In this document: positions 28,126 through 35,874 of the stretch, piece by piece
How positions within the stretch are numbered: position 1 is the stretch's first letter
Layout of the letters: the number at the start of each line of letters is the position of its first letter
Assembly (NCBI RefSeq): GCF_001422485.1
Contig: NZ_LMNF01000001.1
Coordinates: 131,900 to 195,899, forward strand
From: Agreia sp. Leaf283
Lineage (GTDB): Bacteria; Actinomycetota; Actinomycetes; Actinomycetales; Microbacteriaceae
DNA: 64,000 nt
Reading direction: 5' to 3'
The notes under the pieces: model-generated
The model's input: the letters and a program-made list of their open reading frames with translations, nothing else
Databases searched by the model: none
What the model was told of the DNA's origin: nothing
Position numbers and translations under genes: made by a program

Positions 28126-28725
28126 TCAGCTCTCGACGAGCCGACGCCCCTCGAAGGCACGACCGAGGGTGACCTCGTCGGCGTACTCGAGGTCGCCTCC
28201 GACAGGGAGACCGGAGGCGAGGCGGGTGACCCGGATCTGCAGGGTGTTGAGCAGGCGGGACAGGTAGGTGGCCGTGGCCTCGCCCTCGAGGTTGGGGTCG
28301 GTGGCGATGATCACCTCGGTGATGTTCACGTCGGCCAGTCTCTGCATGAGTTCGCGGATGCGCAGGTTGTCGGGGCCGATGCCGTCGATCGGACTGATCG
28401 CACCGCCGAGCACGTGGTACAGGCCGCGGAACTCGCGAGTACGTTCGATGGCGACCACGTCTTTGGCCTCTTCGACGACGCAGATGACCGTCTGCTGCCG
28501 GCGCGGGTCGCGGCAGATGGAACACGTCTCCTGTTCGGACACGTTGCCGCAGATGGAGCAGAAGTGCACCTTGTCGCGCACCTCGATGAGCACCTCGGCG
28601 AGCCGGGTGACGTCGAACGATTCTGTCTGGAGGATGTGGAACGCGATGCGCTGTGCCGACTTCGGGCCGATGCCCGGGAGTCGTCCCAGTTCGTCGATGA
28701 GCTCCTGGACGATGCCTTCGTACAC
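28126..28725 (-). CDS. recR: Recombination mediator RecR
   Basis: A 199-residue RecR, which with RecO loads RecA on gapped DNA. The helix-hairpin-helix [17 protein letters not shown] is near the N-terminus, the zinc finger is [16 protein letters not shown], and the Toprim domain has [12 protein letters not shown] and [15 protein letters not shown]. Length is typical. The GTG start directly abuts the dnaX stop codon with no gap, matching the widespread dnaX-recR pairing. Confidence 0.97.
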   Translation of the reverse strand: MYEGIVQELIDELGRLPGIGPKSAQRIAFHILQTESFDVTRLAEVLIEVRDKVHFCSICGNVSEQETCSICRDPRRQQTVICVVEEAKDVVAIERTREFRGLYHVLGGAISPIDGIGPDNLRIRELMQRLADVNITEVIIATDPNLEGEATATYLSRLLNTLQIRVTRLASGLPVGGDLEYADEVTLGRAFEGRRLVES

Positions 28726-30933
28726 TTAGCCGTCGCTTCTCTGCGTGTTGCGGGGAGCCACGGGCTGCTCCTCGATGAAATTGGCGCCGAGGATCTCGCG
28801 GACGACGGCCTCGCCGTAGCGCTGACGGCCGGAATCGGTGGTGGCGACAGGGGTGGCTCGCGGGGCCGGGGTCTCGGGGCGAGCCTTGGCGAATGTGGGC
28901 ATGGGGGCCTGAGCGGGTGCAGACGGCGAGACGGGGGCGGATGCCGACTCGGGCGCACGGAAGTCGGGCTCGGGCTCACGATCTTCTTCGGGCACCGGCT
29001 CGACCGTTGCGTCGGGCGTGGGATCGGACTGCGGGATGGCGACGACGGCCCAGGAGCTGGTGACCGCCGCCGGCTTCTGCTCTCGGCCGGCTTCGGGCCG
29101 GCCGGGGGCCGGCGCTGCCGCCGAGGGCGTGGATGCGGGCGCGGGCGCCGGTGTCGGCGCGGGCGCCCGGGCGGCGGCGGCCGCGGGTGCCGCAGCAGAG
29201 CCCGGGTGCTCGACGCGGGCGATGTACTTGACGCGCACGCCGAGCAGGTCGAGGATCGCCTGTCGGAGGATCTCGCTGACGCCCTGCCCTGGTGCCTGCT
29301 GCTGCTTGAACTGGTTGACGTCGTTCTCGCTGGGGAACGCCAGCGTGAGGACGTCGTTCTCGAAGGAGCGAACGGTCGCCGTGTAGACGACGAGCCAGGC
29401 GCTGCGCTTGGCCTTCTGCACGGCTTCGAGAATCTCGGGCCACGTGTCTCGCACCTGCTGCAGCGTGACCGGCCCCGCGGGGGCGGCCTGCACGGGGGCG
29501 GCCTGCACGGGGGCGGCGGGCTGCACCGGGGCGGCGGGCTCGGCCTGCTGCTGCTGCTGCCGCGGTTCTGTCTTCTGCGGTTCGGCCTGCTGCGGGGTGG
29601 CGACGGCGGCCTCAGCCGCGCGAGCGGGCGCCGACTCGGGAACGGATGGCGCCGCGGCCACCGGCTCGACTGCGGGTGCAGGCGCAGGCGCAGGTTCTGG
29701 GGCAGCGACCGCGGCAGGTACGGCACGCTGAACCGGCGCCGCGGCCCGTGGCGCGTCTGTCGTCTCGACTCCGACACGACGCTCGAGGCGTTCGATGCGG
29801 GCGAGCGAGCCGCGCTCGGTGTCGTCGCTGGCGGGCACGAGCACCCGGGCGACCATGAGCTCGAGGTGCAGGCGGGGGCTCGTGGCGCCCGTCATCTCGG
29901 TGAGCGCCGCGTTGACGATGTCGGCCGTGCGCGAGAGCTCGGCGTGGCCGAACTGCTGCGCCTGGTGGTGCATGGCCTGCAGCTCGTCGGTGGGCACCCC
30001 GCGCAGAACGGCGCCGGCCGCCTCGATGCTGGTGGTGGCGCTGACGATGATGATGTCGCGGAGGCGCTCGAGAAGGTCTTCGACGAATCGGCGCGGGTCT
30101 TGGCCGGTCTGGATGACCCGGTCTACCGCGCCGAATGCGGCGGCCGCGTCGCGCACGCCGATGGCATCGATGACCTCGCCCAGGAGAGCCGAGTGGGTGT
30201 AGCCGAGCAGGGCGACGGCTCGCTCGTATTCGATCGTGCTGCTCTCGGAACCGGCCATGAGCTGGTCGAGGAGCGAGAGGGTGTCGCGGGGAGACCCCCC
30301 GCCGGCGCGCACCACGAGCGGCAGGACGCCGGGGGCCACCTTCATGCCCTCGCTGTCGCACAGCTGCTGAACGTATTCGAGCAGCTGCGCCGGCGGAACG
30401 AGCCGGAACGGATAGTGATGCGTTCGCGAGCGGATGGTGCCGATGACCTTGTCGGGCTCGGTCGTGGCGAAGATGAACTTCACGTGCTCTGGTGGTTCTT
30501 CGACGATCTTGAGCAGCGCGTTGAAGCCCTGCGGGGTGACCATGTGCGCCTCGTCGAGGATGAAGATCTTGAAGCGGTCGCGCGCGGGGGCGAAGACGGC
30601 TCGTTCGCGGATGTCGCGCGCGTCGTCGACGCCGTTGTGGCTCGCGGCGTCGATCTCGACGACGTCGAGCGAGCCGCCGCCGTCGCGACCCAGCTCGACG
30701 CAGCTGGGGCACACGCCGCACGGGGTGTCGGTGGGACCCTCTGCGCAGTTGAGGCAGCGGGCGAGGATGCGCGCCGAGGTGGTCTTGCCGCAGCCGCGGG
30801 GACCGGAGAAGAGATAGGCGTGGTTGACCCGGTTCGTGCGGAGCGCTGTCATCAGCGGATCGGTCACCTGCGACTGGCCGATCATCTCGGCGAACGCCTC
30901 AGGTCGATAGCGGCGATAGAGGGCGGTGACCAT
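28726..30933 (-). CDS. dnaX: DNA polymerase III subunit gamma/tau
   Basis: A 735-residue clamp-loader subunit. The AAA+ domain has Walker A SGPRGCGKTTSA, the zinc-binding cysteines CLNCAEGPTDTPCGVCPSC, Walker B FILDEAHM and the sensor/arginine-finger region ATTEPDKVIGTIRSRTHHY. Domain III follows, then a long alanine/proline/glutamine-rich region and a C-terminal tau-like segment (VRDTWPEILEAVQKAKRSAWLVV) followed by another low-complexity tail. The ATG at 30933 gives MVTALYRRYRP, the standard start. No slippery A-run was seen, so a frameshifted gamma form is not predicted. The 239 bp upstream to the divergent gene at 31173 hold a small hairpin CCCCCA-TAAC-TGGGGG (31035-31050) and a T-rich stretch, presumably promoters. 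Confidence 0.96.
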   Translation of the reverse strand: MVTALYRRYRPEAFAEMIGQSQVTDPLMTALRTNRVNHAYLFSGPRGCGKTTSARILARCLNCAEGPTDTPCGVCPSCVELGRDGGGSLDVVEIDAASHNGVDDARDIRERAVFAPARDRFKIFILDEAHMVTPQGFNALLKIVEEPPEHVKFIFATTEPDKVIGTIRSRTHHYPFRLVPPAQLLEYVQQLCDSEGMKVAPGVLPLVVRAGGGSPRDTLSLLDQLMAGSESSTIEYERAVALLGYTHSALLGEVIDAIGVRDAAAAFGAVDRVIQTGQDPRRFVEDLLERLRDIIIVSATTSIEAAGAVLRGVPTDELQAMHHQAQQFGHAELSRTADIVNAALTEMTGATSPRLHLELMVARVLVPASDDTERGSLARIERLERRVGVETTDAPRAAAPVQRAVPAAVAAPEPAPAPAPAVEPVAAAPSVPESAPARAAEAAVATPQQAEPQKTEPRQQQQQAEPAAPVQPAAPVQAAPVQAAPAGPVTLQQVRDTWPEILEAVQKAKRSAWLVVYTATVRSFENDVLTLAFPSENDVNQFKQQQAPGQGVSEILRQAILDLLGVRVKYIARVEHPGSAAAPAAAAARAPAPTPAPAPASTPSAAAPAPGRPEAGREQKPAAVTSSWAVVAIPQSDPTPDATVEPVPEEDREPEPDFRAPESASAPVSPSAPAQAPMPTFAKARPETPAPRATPVATTDSGRQRYGEAVVREILGANFIEEQPVAPRNTQRSDG

Positions 30934-31172
30934 GCAGCAATCGTAACGGTCGCCACCGACACCCTGCCCGCCGCATCCGGAGCCTGTGAGCGGAACGCGA
31001 ACGGCGAATCGCCCAACCGATTTTTCCTCACATTCCCCCATAACTGGGGGCAGGTGCAGATCTGTTGCTCATCCGTGAGCCACCCGTCGTTCATTCCCGA
31101 CACCTCTCGTCGCAACCGACCGCCTCGATATTGAGTCGGCACCCGCCCGCACCACCCGATCGATGAGGAAGC

Positions 31173-31718
31173 ATGCCCCCGAGCCCGCGCGTCGTCTTCG
31201 CCGCATTCAGCTCGAACGACGAACCGATGCTTCATTCGTGGATCCGTTTTCGCGACCTCGTGGAGTCCGCCGATGCCCTCGGTCCGCGGAGGCGACCCGT
31301 GCCCCGCGAAACCGCCCGCACGCCCGAGGTCGCGAGCACGAAGGCCCCGCACAGCACGGGAGTCTGGCGTGTGCTCGCCTCGAACAACCGCGAACTCGGC
31401 CGCAGCGCGCGCACCTACGCATCGTTCGATGTCGCCCGGGCCCACGTCGCGACGCTGCAGGCGAGCGTCGACGAGCTCGTGGTGACCCCCGTCGTCGGTC
31501 CCCAGCCCGGCCTCTACGGATGGCTCCTGGAACACGAGGGGACTCCCGTGGTCACATGCGGACGCTGGTATGCGGCGTCGTCGAGCCGCGAGACGGTGAT
31601 CTCGACGGTCGCCGCGCTGAGGATCGCCATGGTCATGGAGGCTCCGCGCGCGCTGCTCGACCCGATGCGACGCAGCGCAGGACGCCGGATCGACCGAACC
31701 GCGGTGGCGCCATGGTGA
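31173..31718 (+). CDS. Hypothetical protein upstream of pstC
   Basis: A 181-residue protein I do not recognise. It has no signal peptide or membrane helix. Two similar segments are visible: WRVLASNNRELGRSARTYASFDVARAHVATLQ (about 66-97) and YGWLLEHEGTPVVTCGRWYAASSSRETVISTVAALR (114-149), each a strand pair followed by a helix, a layout that recalls the tandem YegP/DUF1508-type repeats. The ATG is preceded by GAGGAAG. Its stop overlaps the start of pstC, so it is the first gene of the pst operon and translation is coupled. A link to phosphate uptake is by position only. Confidence 0.7.
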   Translation: MPPSPRVVFAAFSSNDEPMLHSWIRFRDLVESADALGPRRRPVPRETARTPEVASTKAPHSTGVWRVLASNNRELGRSARTYASFDVARAHVATLQASVDELVVTPVVGPQPGLYGWLLEHEGTPVVTCGRWYAASSSRETVISTVAALRIAMVMEAPRALLDPMRRSAGRRIDRTAVAPW

Positions 31719-32770
31719 TGATCGACCCGGTGCAGGCCGAGCCGCAGCCAGAGCCGGATACGCAGACCGAGCCGCAGCCAGAGATGCAGACGCCCGACGT
31801 TCCCCGCGTCCTGGCCGCCAACACCGGCCTCTCCGACAGGATCTTCCGCGGCGTCGCACGCACCGGCGGCACGATCGTGCTGCTCGTCATGCTGCTCGTC
31901 GGCGTCTTCCTGCTCTACAACGGCTACAAGGCCATCAGCGTCGCCGGATTCGGCTTTCTCACCACGCAGGCGTGGGAGCCCAACAACGGCGACTTCGGCA
32001 TCGCCGCCGTGCTCTCGGGAACGTTCTTCATCGCCCTCACCGCGATCGCCATCGCCGTTCCGCTCGCGCTCGGCACCGCGCTCTACATTAACGAGTACGC
32101 GCCGCGCGGAATCAAGCGCGCTCTCATCAGCGTGGTCGACCTGATGGCCGCCATCCCGAGCGTCGTCTACGGGCTGTGGGGGCTGTTCTTTTTGCAGCCG
32201 CTCATCCTCCCGTTCTCGCAATGGCTCGCCACCTATCTCGGCTGGATTCCGATCCTGTCGGCGCCCAACTTCGATCCGTCCGACCCGCTCGCGAGCCCCA
32301 CGCTGTTCACCTCGTCGACGTTCATCGCGGGGATCGTGGTGGCCCTGATGGTGGCGCCGATCGCGAGTTCGATCATGCGCGAGGTGTTCAGCCAGACGCC
32401 GCTGGGCGAGCGGGAGGGGGCTCTCGCCCTCGGCGCGACCCGCTGGGGCGTGATCCGCAGCGTCGTTCTGCCGTTCTCGCAGGGCGGCATCATCGGCGGC
32501 ACGATGCTCGGCCTCGGTCGGGCTCTCGGCGAGACCATCGCCGTCTACCTGATCATCTCGCCCGTGTTCATCATCCAGCCGCACATCCTCGAGAAGGGCG
32601 CCAACTCCATCTCGGCCCTCATCGCGCTGCGCTACAACGAGGCGTCGGCCCTCGAGATCTCGGCCCTGATGGCCGCCGGTCTCGCCCTCTTCCTGGTGAC
32701 GCTCGCCGTGAACTTCGGCGCCTCCACGATCATCGCCCGCAGCCGCTCCGGCGCATCGAGCGAGGGATAG
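31712..32770 (+). CDS. pstC: Phosphate ABC transporter permease PstC
   Basis: A 352-residue membrane subunit of the high-affinity phosphate importer. A Glu/Gln/Pro-rich cytoplasmic N-terminus (EPQPEPDTQTEPQPEMQT) precedes about six membrane helices. The family blocks LMAAIPSVVYGLWGLFFLQP and the coupling loop EGALALGATRWGVIRSVVLP and GRALGETIAVYLI are intact. The ATG at 31712 overlaps the upstream gene by 7 bp; an ATG at 31718 (TGATG overlap) is an equal alternative. pstA follows after 6 bp. Confidence 0.95.
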   Translation: MVMIDPVQAEPQPEPDTQTEPQPEMQTPDVPRVLAANTGLSDRIFRGVARTGGTIVLLVMLLVGVFLLYNGYKAISVAGFGFLTTQAWEPNNGDFGIAAVLSGTFFIALTAIAIAVPLALGTALYINEYAPRGIKRALISVVDLMAAIPSVVYGLWGLFFLQPLILPFSQWLATYLGWIPILSAPNFDPSDPLASPTLFTSSTFIAGIVVALMVAPIASSIMREVFSQTPLGEREGALALGATRWGVIRSVVLPFSQGGIIGGTMLGLGRALGETIAVYLIISPVFIIQPHILEKGANSISALIALRYNEASALEISALMAAGLALFLVTLAVNFGASTIIARSRSGASSEG

Positions 32771-32776
32771 ACCGCC

Positions 32777-34123
32777 ATGACCACCGTGCTCCCCGACGCT
32801 CCCACCGAGGTCATCGCTCCGGCCACGCAGGCCGGCCGACGCACCGAACTGCCTGCGCGGGCCCCCGCATCCGATGCGCCCGAGACGCGGCGCGCGCTCA
32901 CCGGCGTGCGATTCTCGGACCTCATGCGCCTGGTCGGCGCAGCCGCCGCGTCGTTCGCCCTGACCTGGTGGGCCTTCAGCCAGCTGCTGCCACTGCAGGG
33001 CGTGCTCGGCTTCATCGTGACCTGCTTCGCCCTCTTCGTGATCATCTTCGGCGTGCTCGTGAGCCTCGACGAGTCGGGCCCCACGGTGAAGGACCGCGTC
33101 ATCAGCGTGTTCGTCCACGGCATCGGCGTGCTCATGCTGCTGGCCCTGTCGTCGGTCGTCGTGTTCACGATCGTGCGCGGCTGGGACTCCCTCTTCCACG
33201 GCAATTTCTGGATCATGGACATGTCGGCGACCGGGCCTCTCGACGGCCTCGATTCCGGCGGCATCCTGTATGCCATCATCGGCACGCTGATCATGATCGC
33301 TATCGCGCTGGCGATCAGCGTTCCCCTCGGAATCCTCACCGCCGTGTTCCTCAGCGAGGTTCCCGGCCGCTACGCGAAGTTCGTGCGCACCGTCGTCGAG
33401 GCCATGACCGCCCTGCCCTCGATCGTCGCCGGCCTGTTCATCTACGCGTCCGTCGTGCTGATCCTCGGGTTCGAGCGCTCGGGCTTCGCGGCATCGCTCG
33501 CCATGACCGTGATGATGCTGCCGATCATCATCCGGTCGGCGGATGTCGTGCTGCGGCTCGTGCCCGGAAACCTCAAGGAGGCGTCGCTCGCGTTGGGCGC
33601 CAGCCAGTGGCGCACCGTGTGGAACGTGACGCTGCCCACGGCGCGATCCGGGCTCACGACGGCGGTCATCCTCGGCACCGCGCGCGGCATCGGCGAGACG
33701 AGTCCCGTGCTGCTGACCGCGGGAACGACCACGTTCTTCAATGTCAATCCGTTCTCCGGCCCGATGGTCTCGCTGCCGTTGGCCACCTTCAACTTCGTGA
33801 AGTCGCCCGAGCCCACGATGATCGCCCGAGGGTTCGGAACGGCCGTCGTGCTCATGCTGCTGGTCATCGTGCTCTTCGCGCTGGCTCGCGTGATCGGCGG
33901 CCGCGGTGCGGGCGTGCTCTCGCCCCGCCAGCTGCGCAAGCGTCGACTCGAGTCCGTGCACGACCTCGAGCGCATCACCCGGGGCGAGCGGGCCGAGGCC
34001 GACCGACCGACCGTGGAACAGGCATCCGTCGACGCGGTCGCCCAGGCGGCGGCCGTCGCCGCCGCAGAGAGACTCGTGGCGCGCTCGCGGCGCGGCCGCC
34101 GACGCAAGGACGACTCCGAATGA
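32777..34123 (+). CDS. pstA: Phosphate ABC transporter permease PstA
   Basis: A 448-residue second permease subunit, longer than the usual 280-300 because of extensions at both ends. After a 50-residue cytoplasmic lead come about eight membrane helices, with the family blocks VVEAMTALPSIVAGLFIYAS, EASLALGASQWRTVWNVTLP and GIGETSPVLLTAG. The C-terminal tail (LRKRRLESVHDLERITRGERAEADRPT...RRGRRRKDDSE) is highly charged and cytoplasmic. Its stop overlaps the pstS start (ATGA). Confidence 0.95.
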   Translation: MTTVLPDAPTEVIAPATQAGRRTELPARAPASDAPETRRALTGVRFSDLMRLVGAAAASFALTWWAFSQLLPLQGVLGFIVTCFALFVIIFGVLVSLDESGPTVKDRVISVFVHGIGVLMLLALSSVVVFTIVRGWDSLFHGNFWIMDMSATGPLDGLDSGGILYAIIGTLIMIAIALAISVPLGILTAVFLSEVPGRYAKFVRTVVEAMTALPSIVAGLFIYASVVLILGFERSGFAASLAMTVMMLPIIIRSADVVLRLVPGNLKEASLALGASQWRTVWNVTLPTARSGLTTAVILGTARGIGETSPVLLTAGTTTFFNVNPFSGPMVSLPLATFNFVKSPEPTMIARGFGTAVVLMLLVIVLFALARVIGGRGAGVLSPRQLRKRRLESVHDLERITRGERAEADRPTVEQASVDAVAQAAAVAAAERLVARSRRGRRRKDDSE

Positions 34124-35793
34124 CCCGCCGACTCTCACGTCTCGTTCGCACCTCCGTCGGCGCGTTCGCCGTGCTCATGATCGTGACGGGCCTGTTCTCG
34201 TTCGCGCCGCAGCCCTCGGCCGTCGCGGTCGGCGCCATCCACCAGCCCATCTCGGGGGCCGGCTCGACCTGGTCGGCCAACGCCCTGCAGCAGTGGATCC
34301 GCAACGTCTACGACAACTACAAGTGGCAGATCACCTACAACGACAGCGGCTCCTCTGCGGGGCGCCAGCTGTTCGCGGCCGGCACCGTCGACTTCGGCGT
34401 CTCGGAGATCCCTTACGAGCTGAAGGGCAGCGACGGCGTCGATCCCCGCCCGGCTCGAGGCTTCGCCTACGTGCCGATCGTGGCCGGCGGAACGGCGCTG
34501 ATGTACAACCTCGTGATCGGCGGCAACCAGGTGACGAACCTGAGGCTCAGCGGCCCCACTCTCACCAAGATCTTCACCGGCGTGATCACCGTGTGGAACG
34601 ACCCCGAGGTCGCCGCCGACAACCCCTCGCTCGCTCTGCCGGCCACCCCGATCGTTCCCGTGGTGCGCTCCGACGGCTCCGGAACCTCGGCCCAGTTCAC
34701 GGCCTGGATGCGCCAGCAGTACCCCGACCTCTGGAACGCGTTCTGCGCCAAGGTCGGCCGCGGGGCGACCTGCGGAATCACGTCGAACTACCCGTTCGTG
34801 GCCGGCTCGTCGTTCGTGGCGCAGTCCGGCTCGAACAACGTGGCCGGCTACATCGCCCAGGGCCAGGCCGTCGGCGCGATCGGATACGTGGAGTACTCGT
34901 ACGCCCTGAACTCGGGCTTCCCGGTGGCGAAGGTGCTGAACAACGCCGACTACTACACCGAGCCGACCGCGTCGAACGTGGCCGTCTCGCTGCTCGGCGC
35001 CACGATCAACCAGGACACGTCGTCGCCCGACTACCTCACCCAGGACCTGACCGGCGTCTACAACAATGCCGATGCGCGCAGCTACCCGCTGAGCTCGTAC
35101 TCGTACATGATCGTGCCGACGAGGATCGAGAACCAGTTCAGCGAGGACAAGGGCCTCACCCTCAGCGACTTCGCGAACTACTTCCTCTGCGAGGGGCAGC
35201 AGCAGGCCGAGGTGCTGGGGTACTCGCCGCTGCCCATCAACCTCGCCACGGCGGGTCTCGACCAGATCAAACGCATCCCCGGCGCCGACCCCGCCGGCAA
35301 GGACATCTCGACCTGCAACAACCCCACCTTCTCGCCCGACGGCAGCAACAAGCTGGCCAACGAGGCCCCGCAACCACCCGCGTGCGACAAGCGCGGGGCG
35401 GATGCGCAGTGCGCCATCGGCACGGGCGGTGCCGGCGGCCCGGGTGGCTCGGGCGGCCCGGGTGGCACGGGTGGCACGGGCGGGCCGGGCGGTAGCGCCG
35501 CCGGGGGTACGGATGCCGCATCCGCGGCCGCCGCGGCAGCAGCATCCGCAGCGGCGGGCGCCGCGGGAACGGCGGGCGCCGGAGCCTCCGCCATCGCCGG
35601 AAAGGCGGGGCCCGTGACCGTGGCAGGGACACCGGTGAGCATCGACTCGTTGGTCAAGAGGACTCCCGCCAATGCCATCGCTTTCGCCGCGGGTCTCGTG
35701 GCGCTCCTGGGCCTGCTGCTCCCTCCCGTCATCTCGAAGAGACGACGACGGGCCAGAGAGCTGAAGCAAAGCTCAACATTCTCCTCCCGTTAA
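34120..35793 (+). CDS. pstS: PstS phosphate-binding protein with glycine-rich stalk and C-terminal membrane anchor
   Basis: A 557-residue phosphate receptor. The signal peptide ends near AVA-V and has no lipobox cysteine, unlike the usual PstS lipoproteins. The binding domain has GAGSTWSANALQQW, YNDSGSSAGRQ, DFGVSEIP and VVRSDGSGTSAQF, the phosphate-contacting loops. After residue 420 comes a Gly/Pro/Thr-rich run then an Ala-rich run (about 430-495), a membrane helix (NAIAFAAGLVALLGLLLPPVI) and a basic tail KRRRRARELK. No LPXTG precedes the helix, so it is held by the helix itself. The protein is thus displayed on a stalk rather than lipid-anchored. ATGA overlap with pstA. Confidence 0.92.
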   Translation: MTRRLSRLVRTSVGAFAVLMIVTGLFSFAPQPSAVAVGAIHQPISGAGSTWSANALQQWIRNVYDNYKWQITYNDSGSSAGRQLFAAGTVDFGVSEIPYELKGSDGVDPRPARGFAYVPIVAGGTALMYNLVIGGNQVTNLRLSGPTLTKIFTGVITVWNDPEVAADNPSLALPATPIVPVVRSDGSGTSAQFTAWMRQQYPDLWNAFCAKVGRGATCGITSNYPFVAGSSFVAQSGSNNVAGYIAQGQAVGAIGYVEYSYALNSGFPVAKVLNNADYYTEPTASNVAVSLLGATINQDTSSPDYLTQDLTGVYNNADARSYPLSSYSYMIVPTRIENQFSEDKGLTLSDFANYFLCEGQQQAEVLGYSPLPINLATAGLDQIKRIPGADPAGKDISTCNNPTFSPDGSNKLANEAPQPPACDKRGADAQCAIGTGGAGGPGGSGGPGGTGGTGGPGGSAAGGTDAASAAAAAAASAAAGAAGTAGAGASAIAGKAGPVTVAGTPVSIDSLVKRTPANAIAFAAGLVALLGLLLPPVISKRRRRARELKQSSTFSSR

Positions 35794-35874
35794 CCGGGCC
35801 AGAAGCCACAGCGGGTCGACTCAACACGCACCGCTCCTACATTTCAAGCATCACCTTCCGAAAGGCTCCACCCG

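Noticed and set aside
30934-31172. Possible PHO box before the pst operon
   Set aside because: GTTCATTCCCG near 31090 looks like one half of a direct repeat, but no second copy at 11-bp spacing was found.
31514-34138. Long open frame opposite pstC-pstA
   Set aside because: Composition is His/Arg/Asp-rich shadow protein without family motifs; pstC and pstA are unambiguous on the other strand.
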